Positions 8,454-16,165 of a stretch of 64,000 nt of DNA are shown piece by piece. Location of the stretch: the NCBI GenBank assembly GCA_963752045.1, contig CAVVWN010000010.1:62001-126000 (forward strand). The letters are read 5' to 3'. A model generated the notes under the pieces. The model was not told the DNA's origin, searched no databases, and saw only the letters and a list, made by a program, of their open reading frames with translations. Position numbers and translations under genes: made by a program. Position 1 is the stretch's first letter, and each line of letters starts with the position of its first letter. The DNA comes from DATKDF01 sp963752045 (lineage in GTDB: Bacteria; Acidobacteriota; Vicinamibacteria; Vicinamibacterales; SCN-69-37).

Positions 8454-9602
8454 ATGCGACCAGCCATGCGCTCAGCCCCGTGCCGCCGCCTGCCGCCGAT
8501 GCGGCTGGCCGTCGCGCTCCTGCTGTCTCTCGCGCTTTCAGCCGCCTCCATGCTGGCGTCGTCGGCCCGGCAGGCGCCGCAGGCGCCGGTCTTCCCCGGG
8601 GCCGCCTGGGAGCGGATCGCCGACCCCCGTACGGCCGGCTATTGCACCCCCGACTTCGCCGGGGCCACCGAGCACGTGCAGGCCCTCCCCACGACGGCGG
8701 CCATCGTCGTCGTCGGCGGCCGCGTGCTGTGGCAGTACGGCGACCTCGAGGCCGTGAGCTACATCGCCTCGGTCCGCAAGAGCATCCTGGCCACCATGTT
8801 CGGAAAGTACGTGGCCGGCGGCCGCATCCGGCTCAACGCGAACATGCTCGAGCTCGGCATCGACGACGTGAACGGGCTGCTCGCAGCGGAGAAGGAAGCC
8901 ACGGTGGCCGACCTGCTGACGGCCCGATCGGGCGTGTACCACGAAGCGGCCAACGCGGCGTGCACCGGGTGCGGCAGCACGGCCGGCGACCCGCCAGGTC
9001 CCCGCGGCACCGTGCCGCACGGTACCTACTTCCTCTACAACAACTGGGATTTCAACGCGCTCGGCACGATCTTCGAGCAGGCCACCGGCGAGAACATCTA
9101 CAACGCCTTCGAGCGCGACTTCGCCGTGCCCCTCGGGTTCGAGGACTTCGATCGCGGCGCGCAACGCAAGACCGTCAACCTCGACCGGTCCGTGCACCCG
9201 GCCTACCACTTCTATCTGTCGACACGCGACATGGCGCGGTTCGGCTACCTGATCCTGCGCAACGGGCGATGGGGTGGGCAGCAGATCGTGCCGGCCGACT
9301 GGGTGAAGACGATGACCTCGGTCGTCACACCAGTGGACCAGATGAACCCGGAGAACTACCGGCAGGGGCCGTTCGGCTACGGATACCTGTGGTGGATCTG
9401 GGACGGCCGGGCGAACACCGGCATCTACCGAGGGGCGTTCACGGGCGTCGGCGCCATCGGCCAGTACGTCACCGTGCTACCGGAGCTCGACATGGTGATC
9501 GCCCACAAGACCCGCCCGGTGCGGGGCAGCAACGCCTCGGTGGGGCGGGCCGACTACCTCGCGCTCGTCGAGAAGATCGCGTCGGCGCGGTGCCGGCCCT
9601 GA
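8454..9602 (+). CDS. Secreted serine hydrolase of the beta-lactamase / class C PBP family
   Basis: A signal peptide (about 1-38, with a hydrophobic run LAVALLLSLALSAASML) precedes a beta-lactamase-fold domain. The nucleophile motif is S106-V-R-K109 (IASVRKS), the second motif is YNN in TYFLYNNWDFNALG, and the third is HKT in MVIAHKTRP in place of KTG. Members of this family (COG1680) act as esterases, D-amino-acid peptidases or penicillin-binding-like enzymes rather than true resistance enzymes. The start at 8454 is chosen because GGGGGA precedes it and the signal peptide begins there; the frame continues upstream without protein character. A SnoaL-like gene follows after 34 bases. Confidence 0.87.
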   Translation: MRPAMRSAPCRRLPPMRLAVALLLSLALSAASMLASSARQAPQAPVFPGAAWERIADPRTAGYCTPDFAGATEHVQALPTTAAIVVVGGRVLWQYGDLEAVSYIASVRKSILATMFGKYVAGGRIRLNANMLELGIDDVNGLLAAEKEATVADLLTARSGVYHEAANAACTGCGSTAGDPPGPRGTVPHGTYFLYNNWDFNALGTIFEQATGENIYNAFERDFAVPLGFEDFDRGAQRKTVNLDRSVHPAYHFYLSTRDMARFGYLILRNGRWGGQQIVPADWVKTMTSVVTPVDQMNPENYRQGPFGYGYLWWIWDGRANTGIYRGAFTGVGAIGQYVTVLPELDMVIAHKTRPVRGSNASVGRADYLALVEKIASARCRP

Positions 9603-9636
9603 CATCCCGCGTTCGATATCGCCCTGGAGTGCAGCC

Positions 9637-10065
9637 ATGACCCGTCAGGAGATTGAAGACCTGCTCGACCGGCGCCAGCGCGCCTGGCAGCGCCGTGACG
9701 CGGACGCGCTCGGCGCGTTCCACCACGAGTCAGGTGTCGTGAAGAGCCCCATCTTCGGCACCGTCAAGGGACGGCCGGCCATCACCAAGTCCTACGCGGA
9801 CCTGTTCAAGACGTTTGCCGACTGGACGATCGAGGCGACGCGCGTGGTCATCGACGGAGTGCAGGTGGCCCAGTCGTTCACGGCACAGGCCACGCACACG
9901 AGCGACCTGTTCGGCGTGCCGGCTACAGGCCGCCGATGCGAAATCCACGGCGTGCTGTTCATCGAAATCGACGAGAAGGGCCAGGTCAAGCGGGAAGAGC
10001 GCTTCTACGATTTCACCAGCCTGCTGCTCCAGATCGGCGTGCTCAAGGCGAAGCCTGGGATCTGA
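9637..10065 (+). CDS. SnoaL-like / NTF2-superfamily protein
   Basis: This 142-residue protein has the alpha+beta cone fold pattern of the SnoaL/NTF2 superfamily: an N-terminal helix pair (EIEDLLDRRQRAWQRRDADA), the turn GVVKSPIFGTVKGRPAI, and a curved sheet with TGRRCEIHGVLFIEI. Many members bind small hydrophobic ligands or act as cyclases or isomerases, but many are of unknown role. It is a paralogue of the broken gene at 33515-33941, sharing the start MTR-EI and the end GVLK-KP. The stop codon is followed directly by the 8-bp repeat array. Confidence 0.78.
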   Translation: MTRQEIEDLLDRRQRAWQRRDADALGAFHHESGVVKSPIFGTVKGRPAITKSYADLFKTFADWTIEATRVVIDGVQVAQSFTAQATHTSDLFGVPATGRRCEIHGVLFIEIDEKGQVKREERFYDFTSLLLQIGVLKAKPGI

Positions 10066-10130
10066 GGGGTCCGAAAGGTCCGACGGTCCGAAAGGTCCTA
10101 AGGTCCGAAGGTCCTAAGGTCCGAACTTGG
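10066..10130 (+). repeat. Array of 8-bp GGTCCGAA repeats, left segment
   Basis: About seven head-to-tail units of GGTCC(G/T)A(A/C), 8 or 9 bp each, begin at the base after the SnoaL stop codon and run to the left end of the IS30 element. They have the same orientation as the first units on the other side of the element, so the two blocks were probably one array before insertion. Confidence 0.85.
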
Positions 10131-11314
10131 GTTCAACCGGTCGATGCAACGATGGCGGCTAGCTTAGCAGCCGGTGTTTCAAAACCCAACGTCTTGCGCG
10201 GACGTTCATTCAGCTCGCGGGCGATGCGATTGAGGGCGGCCTGCGAGTAGCCGGACAAATCGGTGCCGCGCGGCAAGTACTGGCGCAGGAGCCCGTTCGT
10301 GTTCTCGTTGGAGCCCCGTTGCCACGGGCTGTGGGGATCGCAGAAGTAGACCTGGACATCGGTGGCGACCGTGAATTGCCGATGCGCCGCGAGTTCCCGC
10401 CCGCGGTCCCACGTCAGACTGCGCCGCAGCGTCGCCGGCAGCGTGCGAATCTGCCGCGCCAAGGCGGCCGTGACGGCCGGGGCCGCCTTGGTGGGCAGCC
10501 GGACCAACAGCACGTAGCGGGACTGGCGCTCGACGAGGGTGCCGACTTGCGAGTCGATCGTGCCCGCCAGCAGGTCGCCTTCCCAGTGGCCCGGGATGGC
10601 GCGATCCTCGACGCTGGCCGGCCGCGCGCGAATCGAGACTGCGTCGGCCAGCGGCCCGCCCGGCGCCGCGCCGGCCGGCCGCGGCCGCCGGAAGCGCCCG
10701 CCGCGGCGCAGATGCCGGACTAATTCGCGGTTCAAGCCGCCGCGGCTCTGTACGAAGAGCGTACGATAGAATCGTTTCGTGCGACACGTGCAGCGTGGGG
10801 GTGTCAGGGTACGTCCGTTTCAGCCACGCCGCAATCTGTTCCGGCGACCACCGGCGCTCGAGGCCCCGGGTCACCAGGTGCCGCAACCGCCCCAGCCGCG
10901 CGAGCCGGCACGGTTTCGGCCGGCGCGCCCGCCGCCACGCCGCCGCATCAGCCGTGCCCGCCCGATAGTGCCGGCGGCCGCCATGGCGCCCGACCTCGCG
11001 ACTGACCGTGGAGGTCGGGCGCCCGAGTCCGCGGGCCACGGCCGCGAACGACTGGCCCGCTGCCAGCCCGCGCGAGATCTCCTCGCGCTCGGCGCTCGTC
11101 AACACCCGCGCCGACCGAGTTCGGGCGACCGGCGCGATGCCGCCCCACCGTCGCACCCGCTTGCGGATGGCCCGGTCGCTGACCCCGTGCGCCCGCGCGA
11201 TGGCCGCGATCCGCTCACCCCGGTGCCACCGCACCCACACATCGTCCCCGCGCGCTCGCTGATCTCGACGCTTCATGACAAGATCCTCCTATCACGTTGC
11301 GTCGACCGTCTGAG
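10131..11314 (-). mobile_element. IS30-family insertion sequence, about 1.2 kb
   Basis: The element carries one transposase region on the minus strand and imperfect terminal inverted repeats. The best matching cores are 10138-10151 (CGGTCGATGCAACG) and the complement of 11295-11308 (CGGTCGACGCAACG), 13 of 14 bases alike, with weaker matching outward. The exact ends and target duplication could not be fixed. It lies within an array of 8-bp repeats, splitting the plus-oriented arm. Outer ends may be a few bases either side of those given. Confidence 0.8.
10133..11276 (-). pseudogene. IS30-family transposase, split by a single-base frameshift
   Basis: The first frame (from ATG 11276, with an AGGAGG site) encodes two helix-turn-helix regions typical of IS30 transposases and ends in HVSHETI. 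At that point the frame leaves the family pattern, and the second frame takes over as YRTLFVQSRGGLNRELV. One extra base near 10769 (an additional C on the minus strand, between the Ile and Tyr codons) explains the change exactly. The second frame holds an apparently complete DDE domain: GHWEGDL, then TDVQVYFCDPHSPWQRGSNE with the final Glu. Only the frame is damaged, so the copy is recently inactivated or the base is a sequence error. The stop codon lies within the left inverted repeat. Confidence 0.88.
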
Positions 11315-11318
11315 TACG

Positions 11319-11503
11319 CCGAAGGTCCTAAGGTCCGAAGGTCCGAAGGTCCGAAGGTCCTGAGGTCCTGAGGTCCTGAGGTCCGAGAGTCGGAACCCTC
11401 GGACCTTCGGACCCTCGGACCCTCGGACCTTCGGACCCTCGGACCCTCGGACCTTAGGACCTTTCGGACCCTAGGACCTTCGGACCTTAGGACCCTCAGG
11501 ATT
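11319..11503. repeat. Inverted array of 8-bp GGTCCGAA repeats, right segment
   Basis: About eight plus-oriented units (GGTCCTAA, GGTCCGAA, GGTCCTGA types) are followed, after a short turn near 11385-11393, by about thirteen units in the opposite orientation (CCTTCGGA, CCCTCGGA, CCTTAGGA types). The array ends at the stop codon of the OmpA gene. With the left segment (10066-10130) it forms a long hairpin-capable block between two convergent genes. Confidence 0.9.
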
Positions 11504-12190
11504 TCAGACGAGCACCTTGATGACGACGCGGCGGTTCTGCGCGCGGCCGTCGCGGTCGGTGTTGGGCGCCATCGGCTTGTCTTCGCCGTAGCTGATGACG
11601 TTCATCTTGTGCAGCGGGATCTGGTGCTGCTCGTAGAGGTACCGCTTGACGGCTTCGGCCCGCTCGAGGCCGAGTTTGTAGTTGATCTCGGCGGCGCCCG
11701 TGTTGTCGGTGTGCCCCTCGATCTCGAAGTACGCGCCCTGCGGGTTGGCCTTGAGCTCCTCGACGAGCTGGTCGATGCGCGCCTTGGCGGTGTCGGGCAG
11801 CTCGGCCGCGCCGAACTTGAAGTTGCCCTGGTCTTCGCTCAGCACCACCTCGTAGATGAGCCGCTTCGACGCCGCGTCGACGGCGGCGGCCGCGTCGCCA
11901 GCCGCCCGGGCCGCGTCGCCGGCCGCGCCGGCCTTGCCGTCGGCGGCGTTGGCCGACTGCTGCGCGCGGTCGGCCGCGTTCTGCGCGGTGCCCGCCTTGG
12001 CGTCCACCTCGCCGATGCGCCCCTCGTTCTGGCGCGTGCGCTCCTGCGTCTCCTCGAGCGCCTCGCCCATGGTGTCGACCTTGTCGTTCACCTGGTTGAT
12101 CTGGCTGTTGACGTACCCTTTCGTCGCGCACGCCGTCGATCCGCCGGCCGCCATTCCCACGACGGTCACGGCAAGCAGTAGCTTCCGCAT
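11504..12190 (-). CDS. OmpA-family outer-membrane lipoprotein with coiled-coil stalk
   Basis: The 228-residue product starts with a short signal peptide ending near STAC, a probable lipoprotein cysteine. A long helical, Ala-rich stalk (about 25-105, starting YVNSQINQVNDKVDTM) resembles Lpp/Pal-associated coiled coils. The C-terminal OmpA domain (about 115-225) carries the peptidoglycan-binding pattern EGHTDNTGAAEINYKLG and ends NRRVVIKVLV. Such proteins link the outer membrane to the cell wall. The ATG at 12190 has a GAGGAGGA site upstream. It is 23 bases downstream of the VWA gene, so a two-gene unit is likely. Its stop abuts the repeat array. Confidence 0.88.
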   Translation of the reverse strand: MRKLLLAVTVVGMAAGGSTACATKGYVNSQINQVNDKVDTMGEALEETQERTRQNEGRIGEVDAKAGTAQNAADRAQQSANAADGKAGAAGDAARAAGDAAAAVDAASKRLIYEVVLSEDQGNFKFGAAELPDTAKARIDQLVEELKANPQGAYFEIEGHTDNTGAAEINYKLGLERAEAVKRYLYEQHQIPLHKMNVISYGEDKPMAPNTDRDGRAQNRRVVIKVLV

Positions 12191-12213
12191 CTCAGTCCTC
12201 CTCATCACACCCG

Positions 12214-13155
12214 TTAGTCCACGTCTGGACGCGCCTGGACGACATAGCCGCTCCGCGTGCGCACGACGACGTCCTTCCGCGTCGTGCGCAGCTCGATCGG
12301 GTGCCATCCGGGACGATCGCCCGGTTCGAACGCAATCAAATACTGATGCCGCAGCTCGTGCACGATCCGGCGTGCGGCCTGGCTCGTGCGCGACGGTCCC
12401 GTGGCGGCGAAGATCGCGCCGCCCGTCCAGCGTGCCAGGTCGCCGAGCTGACCCTCGAGGTCCGCCGTGAGGCGGTTCTCGATCTCGGCCCGCGAGCCCA
12501 GCTTGTCGAACGGCGAGACGACCAGCACCACGTACACCGGCACGTCGATGGCGCTCGCCAGCGCCGAGACCTCGGCGGCCGTGAGCCGGCTCGCGTTGTC
12601 GACGCCGTCGGTGAGCGCCACGACCGCACGGCGCGACTCGCCGGTGACGGCCACGCGGCGGCCCGTGTCGGCAATCGCGTCGAAGAGCGACGTCTTGCCG
12701 TACGGCTGCATGCCGTCGAACTCGCCGACCAGATCCGCCGACGCCGGCGCGATGGGCCGCACTTCGACGAGCGAGGAGTCGAACGTGAAGAGCCCGGCCT
12801 GGTCCTCGCCCGGTTCGAGCCACGCGAGCACGTGCCCGGCAACTTCGCGCGCCGCCTCGCGGCGCGAGGCCACGCTCATGCTGCCACTCGCGTCGACGAG
12901 CAGGGCCAGGCGGACCGGACTCTCGTCGCTCCGCACTTCGCTGATGGCGCGCCGCTCGCCGCCGTCGATGAGCTCGAATTCCTCCGGCCGCAGGTCGGTC
13001 ACCGGCCGGCCGTCGCGCGTCTCGGCCACGGCCGTCACCGCCACCCGGGCCACGCCGGACCGGAACGTCGGCCGCGGCTGCTGCTGCCGGGCGCCGGTTT
13101 CGGCCGCCGCGAACATCGCGAGGAGGGCCGTCGAGGCGGCGAGGGTCGGTCTCAC
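12214..13155 (-). CDS. Secreted VWA-domain protein (acidobacterial VWFA-related type)
   Basis: After a signal peptide (about 1-22), a short beta region of the kind found in VWFA-related acidobacterial proteins (DGRPVTDLRPEEFELIDGG) precedes a von Willebrand A domain. The metal site DASGSMS is complete, with the later MIDAS parts TSLFD and LTDGVDN. The function is unknown; VWA domains bind metal and protein partners. The GTG at 13155 is chosen because a perfect AGGAGG lies seven bases before it; the alternative ATG starts at 13176 or 13200 have no such site. It is upstream of the OmpA gene and divergent from the gene at 13304. A second member of this group begins at 63205. Confidence 0.82.
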   Translation of the reverse strand: MRPTLAASTALLAMFAAAETGARQQQPRPTFRSGVARVAVTAVAETRDGRPVTDLRPEEFELIDGGERRAISEVRSDESPVRLALLVDASGSMSVASRREAAREVAGHVLAWLEPGEDQAGLFTFDSSLVEVRPIAPASADLVGEFDGMQPYGKTSLFDAIADTGRRVAVTGESRRAVVALTDGVDNASRLTAAEVSALASAIDVPVYVVLVVSPFDKLGSRAEIENRLTADLEGQLGDLARWTGGAIFAATGPSRTSQAARRIVHELRHQYLIAFEPGDRPGWHPIELRTTRKDVVVRTRSGYVVQARPDVD

Positions 13156-13303
13156 GCCATTCCTCCTGTTCAACATCCTTGCCAACTCCTCGTCATGCAA
13201 AAACCCATGGAAAAGGCCCCACCTGCGGCCCGGGGACCCGAGACTGTGTAAGAGTTACGTCTGGGTGTCAGGGGGCCGTGGGTCGTCCGTGCGAGGGACC
13301 ACC

Positions 13304-14141
13304 ATGAGACATATCGGACTGACGGTCGCGCTTCTGGTGTCGCTCGCGCAGGCGCGTCCAGCCGGACCGCTCGTGGCGGCGCGCGACCTCTACAACCTGG
13401 GCAAGTTCGACGAGGCGATTGCGCTCGCCGCCGAGGCCCGCGCGAACCCGGCCGAAGAAGACGCGGCGACCGTCGTCCTGGCGCGCGCGCACCTCGAACG
13501 GTACCGGCTCGGCCTCGATACCTTCGACCTCGACGCGGCCGAGGCCGCGCTCAAGGCCGTCGACAGCGGCCGGCTCGAGCCCCACGACTACGTCGACTGG
13601 CTGGTCGGCCTGGGCGTGTCGATTTATCTCGACGACCGCGGCGGGCTCGAGGACCGCTACAGCGCGGCGGCCGACCTTTTCGAGACGGCGCTCGGCCGCG
13701 CCGAAGGCGTCGTCGCCCCCGCCGCGCGCGAGCGCATCCTCGAGTGGTGGTGCGGCGCGCTCGACCGGCAGGCGCAATTCGGTCCGTCATCGGGCCGCAC
13801 GCTCATCTACGAGCGCGTGCTCGCGCGGGTCGACCGCGAGCTTGGCCGTGAACGACCGATCGGTCGTGGCTCTCTACTGGCGGGCTGCGGCGGCGCGCGG
13901 CACGGGCGACCTGGAACGGGCGTGGGGTTCTGCGGTGGCCGGGTGGCTGCGGGCGCGGTACTTCGGCGAGGAGGGCCTTGCGCTTCGGGCCGACCTCGAC
14001 CGGTTCGTGACCGACGTGCTCCTGCCCGAGCGCGCCGAACGGCTCGCGCCGGGCGCCGATCCGCGCCCCACGCTGGCCGAGCTTCAACGCGGGTGGCAGG
14101 CGTTCAAGGAGCGATGGCAGGCGCCGGTGGCTCGCCCTTGA
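13304..14141 (+). pseudogene. Secreted helical-repeat protein, unknown function, broken by one base
   Basis: The first frame starts at ATG 13304 with a signal peptide (MRHIGLTVALLVSLAQARPA) and continues with TPR-like helices (AARDLYNLGKFDEAIALAAEARAN). At about 13841-13850 the frame must change: the pattern becomes continuous if one T is dropped from the CTT codon, giving VDREL-AVNDRSVVALYWRAAAA. The second frame ends at 14141 with a helical tail. The product would have about 278 residues. Its 3' end overlaps the convergent lipoprotein gene by 38 bases. It may be a real pseudogene or a sequence error; the rest of the gene is intact. No family name could be assigned. Confidence 0.6.
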
Positions 14142-14655
14142 CGAGACCGCCAGCGAGCGCGGCCGCGCTCTCGGCCAGCTGCTGCGCGTAGAGGTAGTTC
14201 TTCGCGGCGAGCGCATCGTCGGCCATGCGGACGAACCGCTGGGCCGTGTCGAACTGCTCGCGCGCGTTCGCGCCGAGCTTCCGCCGATCCACACGCGCGA
14301 GGTCGCGACGGGCTGCGGCCACCAGTTCGCGCGCTTTCTGTTCGATCGCCGCCGTGTTCGACGTGGTCTGGAGCACCGGCGGCGGTTCGGTGGCCGGCAG
14401 CGGTCGTTCAGTCGGGCGGGCCGGAGGCGGAGCGGCCGTGACCGGCGGACGAGCCGGAACGGCGGCCGCCGGGTCGGGTTCGGGCGGCGGCGGCTCGGGC
14501 ACCTTCACGGTGACCGGAATCACCGTCCGGGGCGGCGGAGCCGGCACGTCGAGCGGAGGCGGCAATGGGGCCGGCGTGCGCGCCTGAGCCTTGGCGCAGG
14601 CCGACACCGTGGCCGCGATCGCGAACGCCAGTGCGAGCCTGCCGAGGGCGGACAT
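14104..14655 (-). CDS. Proline-rich lipoprotein with C-terminal helical domain
   Basis: A signal peptide ends at the lipobox-like TVSAC, so the mature protein is probably lipid-anchored. Residues about 27-95 are a Pro/Ala/Glu-rich low-complexity spacer that could cross the periplasm. The last 80 residues are helical (EQKARELVAAARRDLARVD and AQRFVRMADDALAAKNYLYA), resembling short TPR or DUF4398-like modules. The role is unknown; similar proteins sit near cell-envelope genes. It is upstream of nothing obvious in its own direction, and lies just after the histidine kinase gene (seven bases). Its 3' end overlaps the broken gene on the other strand. Confidence 0.65.
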   Translation of the reverse strand: MSALGRLALAFAIAATVSACAKAQARTPAPLPPPLDVPAPPPRTVIPVTVKVPEPPPPEPDPAAAVPARPPVTAAPPPARPTERPLPATEPPPVLQTTSNTAAIEQKARELVAAARRDLARVDRRKLGANAREQFDTAQRFVRMADDALAAKNYLYAQQLAESAAALAGGLVKGEPPAPAIAP

Positions 14656-14662
14656 GCCGCCA

Positions 14663-16165
14663 TTATGACGCAGCGATCGGCAACACGGCCGCCGGGACGT
14701 CGGCTCGCCGCAGCAGCACGCGGAACGTGGTGCCCCGCCCGGGCGTCGACTGCGCCTCGATTTCGCCGCCGTGCAGCTGGATGGTGCGGTAGACGAGCGA
14801 GAGACCGATGCCGCTGCCTTTCTCGCGCGTCGTGAAGTAGAGGTCGAAGATGCGCGTCAGGTGCTCGGGCGCGATGCCCACGCCGGTGTCTTCGAACAGC
14901 ACTTCGATCTGGCGGTCGGAATGCGCGCGAGCCGCGATCTTGAGCCGGCCGCCGTTCGGCATGGCCTGGCAGGCGTTGAGGCCCAGGTTGAGGAAGGCCT
15001 GCTCGAGCATCGCGCGGTCGGCGGCCACTGGCGGAAGGTCGGGCGGGCACTCCACGCGCAGGTCCACGGCGGTCTTGCCGGCTTCGGCCTCGAGCACGGG
15101 CCGCAGATCGTCGAGGAGACCGGCGAGCGCCACCGGCTGCAGCTTGAGGTCTTCCGGCCGCGTGAACTTCAGGAATCCCTGCAGGACCTCGTCGAGCCGG
15201 CGCATCTGCGCGGCGATGATCGCGAGGTGCTCGGCGGCGTCGGGCTCGTCGGCGAGCTGCATCTTCAGCAGCTCCAGGTGAATCATGACGGCGTTGAGCG
15301 GGTTCTTGATCTCGTGGGCGATGCCGGCCGAGAGCCGGCTGAGCGCGGCGAGCTTGCGCGAGTAGCTGAGCGTCGATTCCAGGTCCTCGCGCGTGGCAGG
15401 CGCGCTGCCCGGCTCGGCCCGTTCGCCCGTGAGGCGGGTGACAATGGCCTTGAACGATGCGTCCAGATCCTCGAGGTCCCGGTCGTCGGGCAACGTCTCG
15501 AGATCGTCGAACTCTCCCCGGCCGAGCCGCGCAAGCCGACTGCCGATCACGTGAATCGGCCGCACCACCATGCGCGCGAGGACGAGCGAGACCAGCAGGG
15601 CGGCGACGAGCACGACGGCAGCCGTGATCACGGGCGCGCGCAAGGCTCGTTCGAAGCGGTCGCGGATGAGCACCGTGGATAAGCCCACACGGATCGACCC
15701 GAGCGGCCGGCCGTTGATCAGGAGGTCCTGCCGCACCTCGAGCATACGGTCGCCGGTGGCATACAGCGCCCGAACCCGCGAGACGAGGCTGCCTTCCATC
15801 ACCTCATCGAGCGAATCGGCCGGTGGCAGCGGCCTGCCCACCATGCGCGTGTCGACGTGCGCGATCACGACGCCTTCCGAGTCGACAATCGCGGTGTAGG
15901 CCATGTAGCCCCCGTAGAGGCTGCCCTCGAGGATCGACCGCAGCCCGCCGTCCGAGCCGAACGCGGTCGTCGGGTCCTCGCCGGCGGCGACGATGGCGAA
16001 CGCGCGCTGGTAGGCGGTGTTGGCGACCAGCTCGGCGCGCGACTGGTTCTGGACGAGCAGCAGGTCGGCGAGCGTCAGCAGGTACCAGCCGGCCAGCACG
16101 AGCACCGCGGCCGCCACGATGGCCGTCACGCCGACGACCTGCCGGCTTCGGATGCTGACCCGCAT
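14663..16165 (-). CDS. Membrane sensor histidine kinase
   Basis: The 500-residue protein has a membrane segment at about 10-32, a periplasmic sensor region to about 178, a second membrane segment (about 178-200), a HAMP linker, a HisKA domain and an ATPase domain. Key boxes are all present: H box AGIAHEIKNPLN, N box NLGLNACQAM, G1 DTGVGI, and G2 GSGIGLSLV. It belongs to the NtrB/AtoS-like group that pairs with sigma-54 activators. Its start overlaps the stop of the response regulator gene (TGATG), so they are translationally coupled and almost surely partners. The signal sensed by the periplasmic part is unknown. Confidence 0.93.
   Translation of the reverse strand: MRVSIRSRQVVGVTAIVAAAVLVLAGWYLLTLADLLLVQNQSRAELVANTAYQRAFAIVAAGEDPTTAFGSDGGLRSILEGSLYGGYMAYTAIVDSEGVVIAHVDTRMVGRPLPPADSLDEVMEGSLVSRVRALYATGDRMLEVRQDLLINGRPLGSIRVGLSTVLIRDRFERALRAPVITAAVVLVAALLVSLVLARMVVRPIHVIGSRLARLGRGEFDDLETLPDDRDLEDLDASFKAIVTRLTGERAEPGSAPATREDLESTLSYSRKLAALSRLSAGIAHEIKNPLNAVMIHLELLKMQLADEPDAAEHLAIIAAQMRRLDEVLQGFLKFTRPEDLKLQPVALAGLLDDLRPVLEAEAGKTAVDLRVECPPDLPPVAADRAMLEQAFLNLGLNACQAMPNGGRLKIAARAHSDRQIEVLFEDTGVGIAPEHLTRIFDLYFTTREKGSGIGLSLVYRTIQLHGGEIEAQSTPGRGTTFRVLLRRADVPAAVLPIAAS

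Noticed and set aside
10206..11276. Programmed frameshift in the IS30 transposase
   Set aside because: IS30 transposases are single ORFs, and no slippery run is seen at 10769; a simple one-base insertion explains the break.
10066..11503. CRISPR array
   Set aside because: Units are only 8 bases, have no spacers between them, and run in both orientations; no cas gene is near.
13205..13303. Riboswitch or leader RNA in the divergent gap
   Set aside because: Only a short GC-rich gap; no recognisable aptamer or conserved fold.
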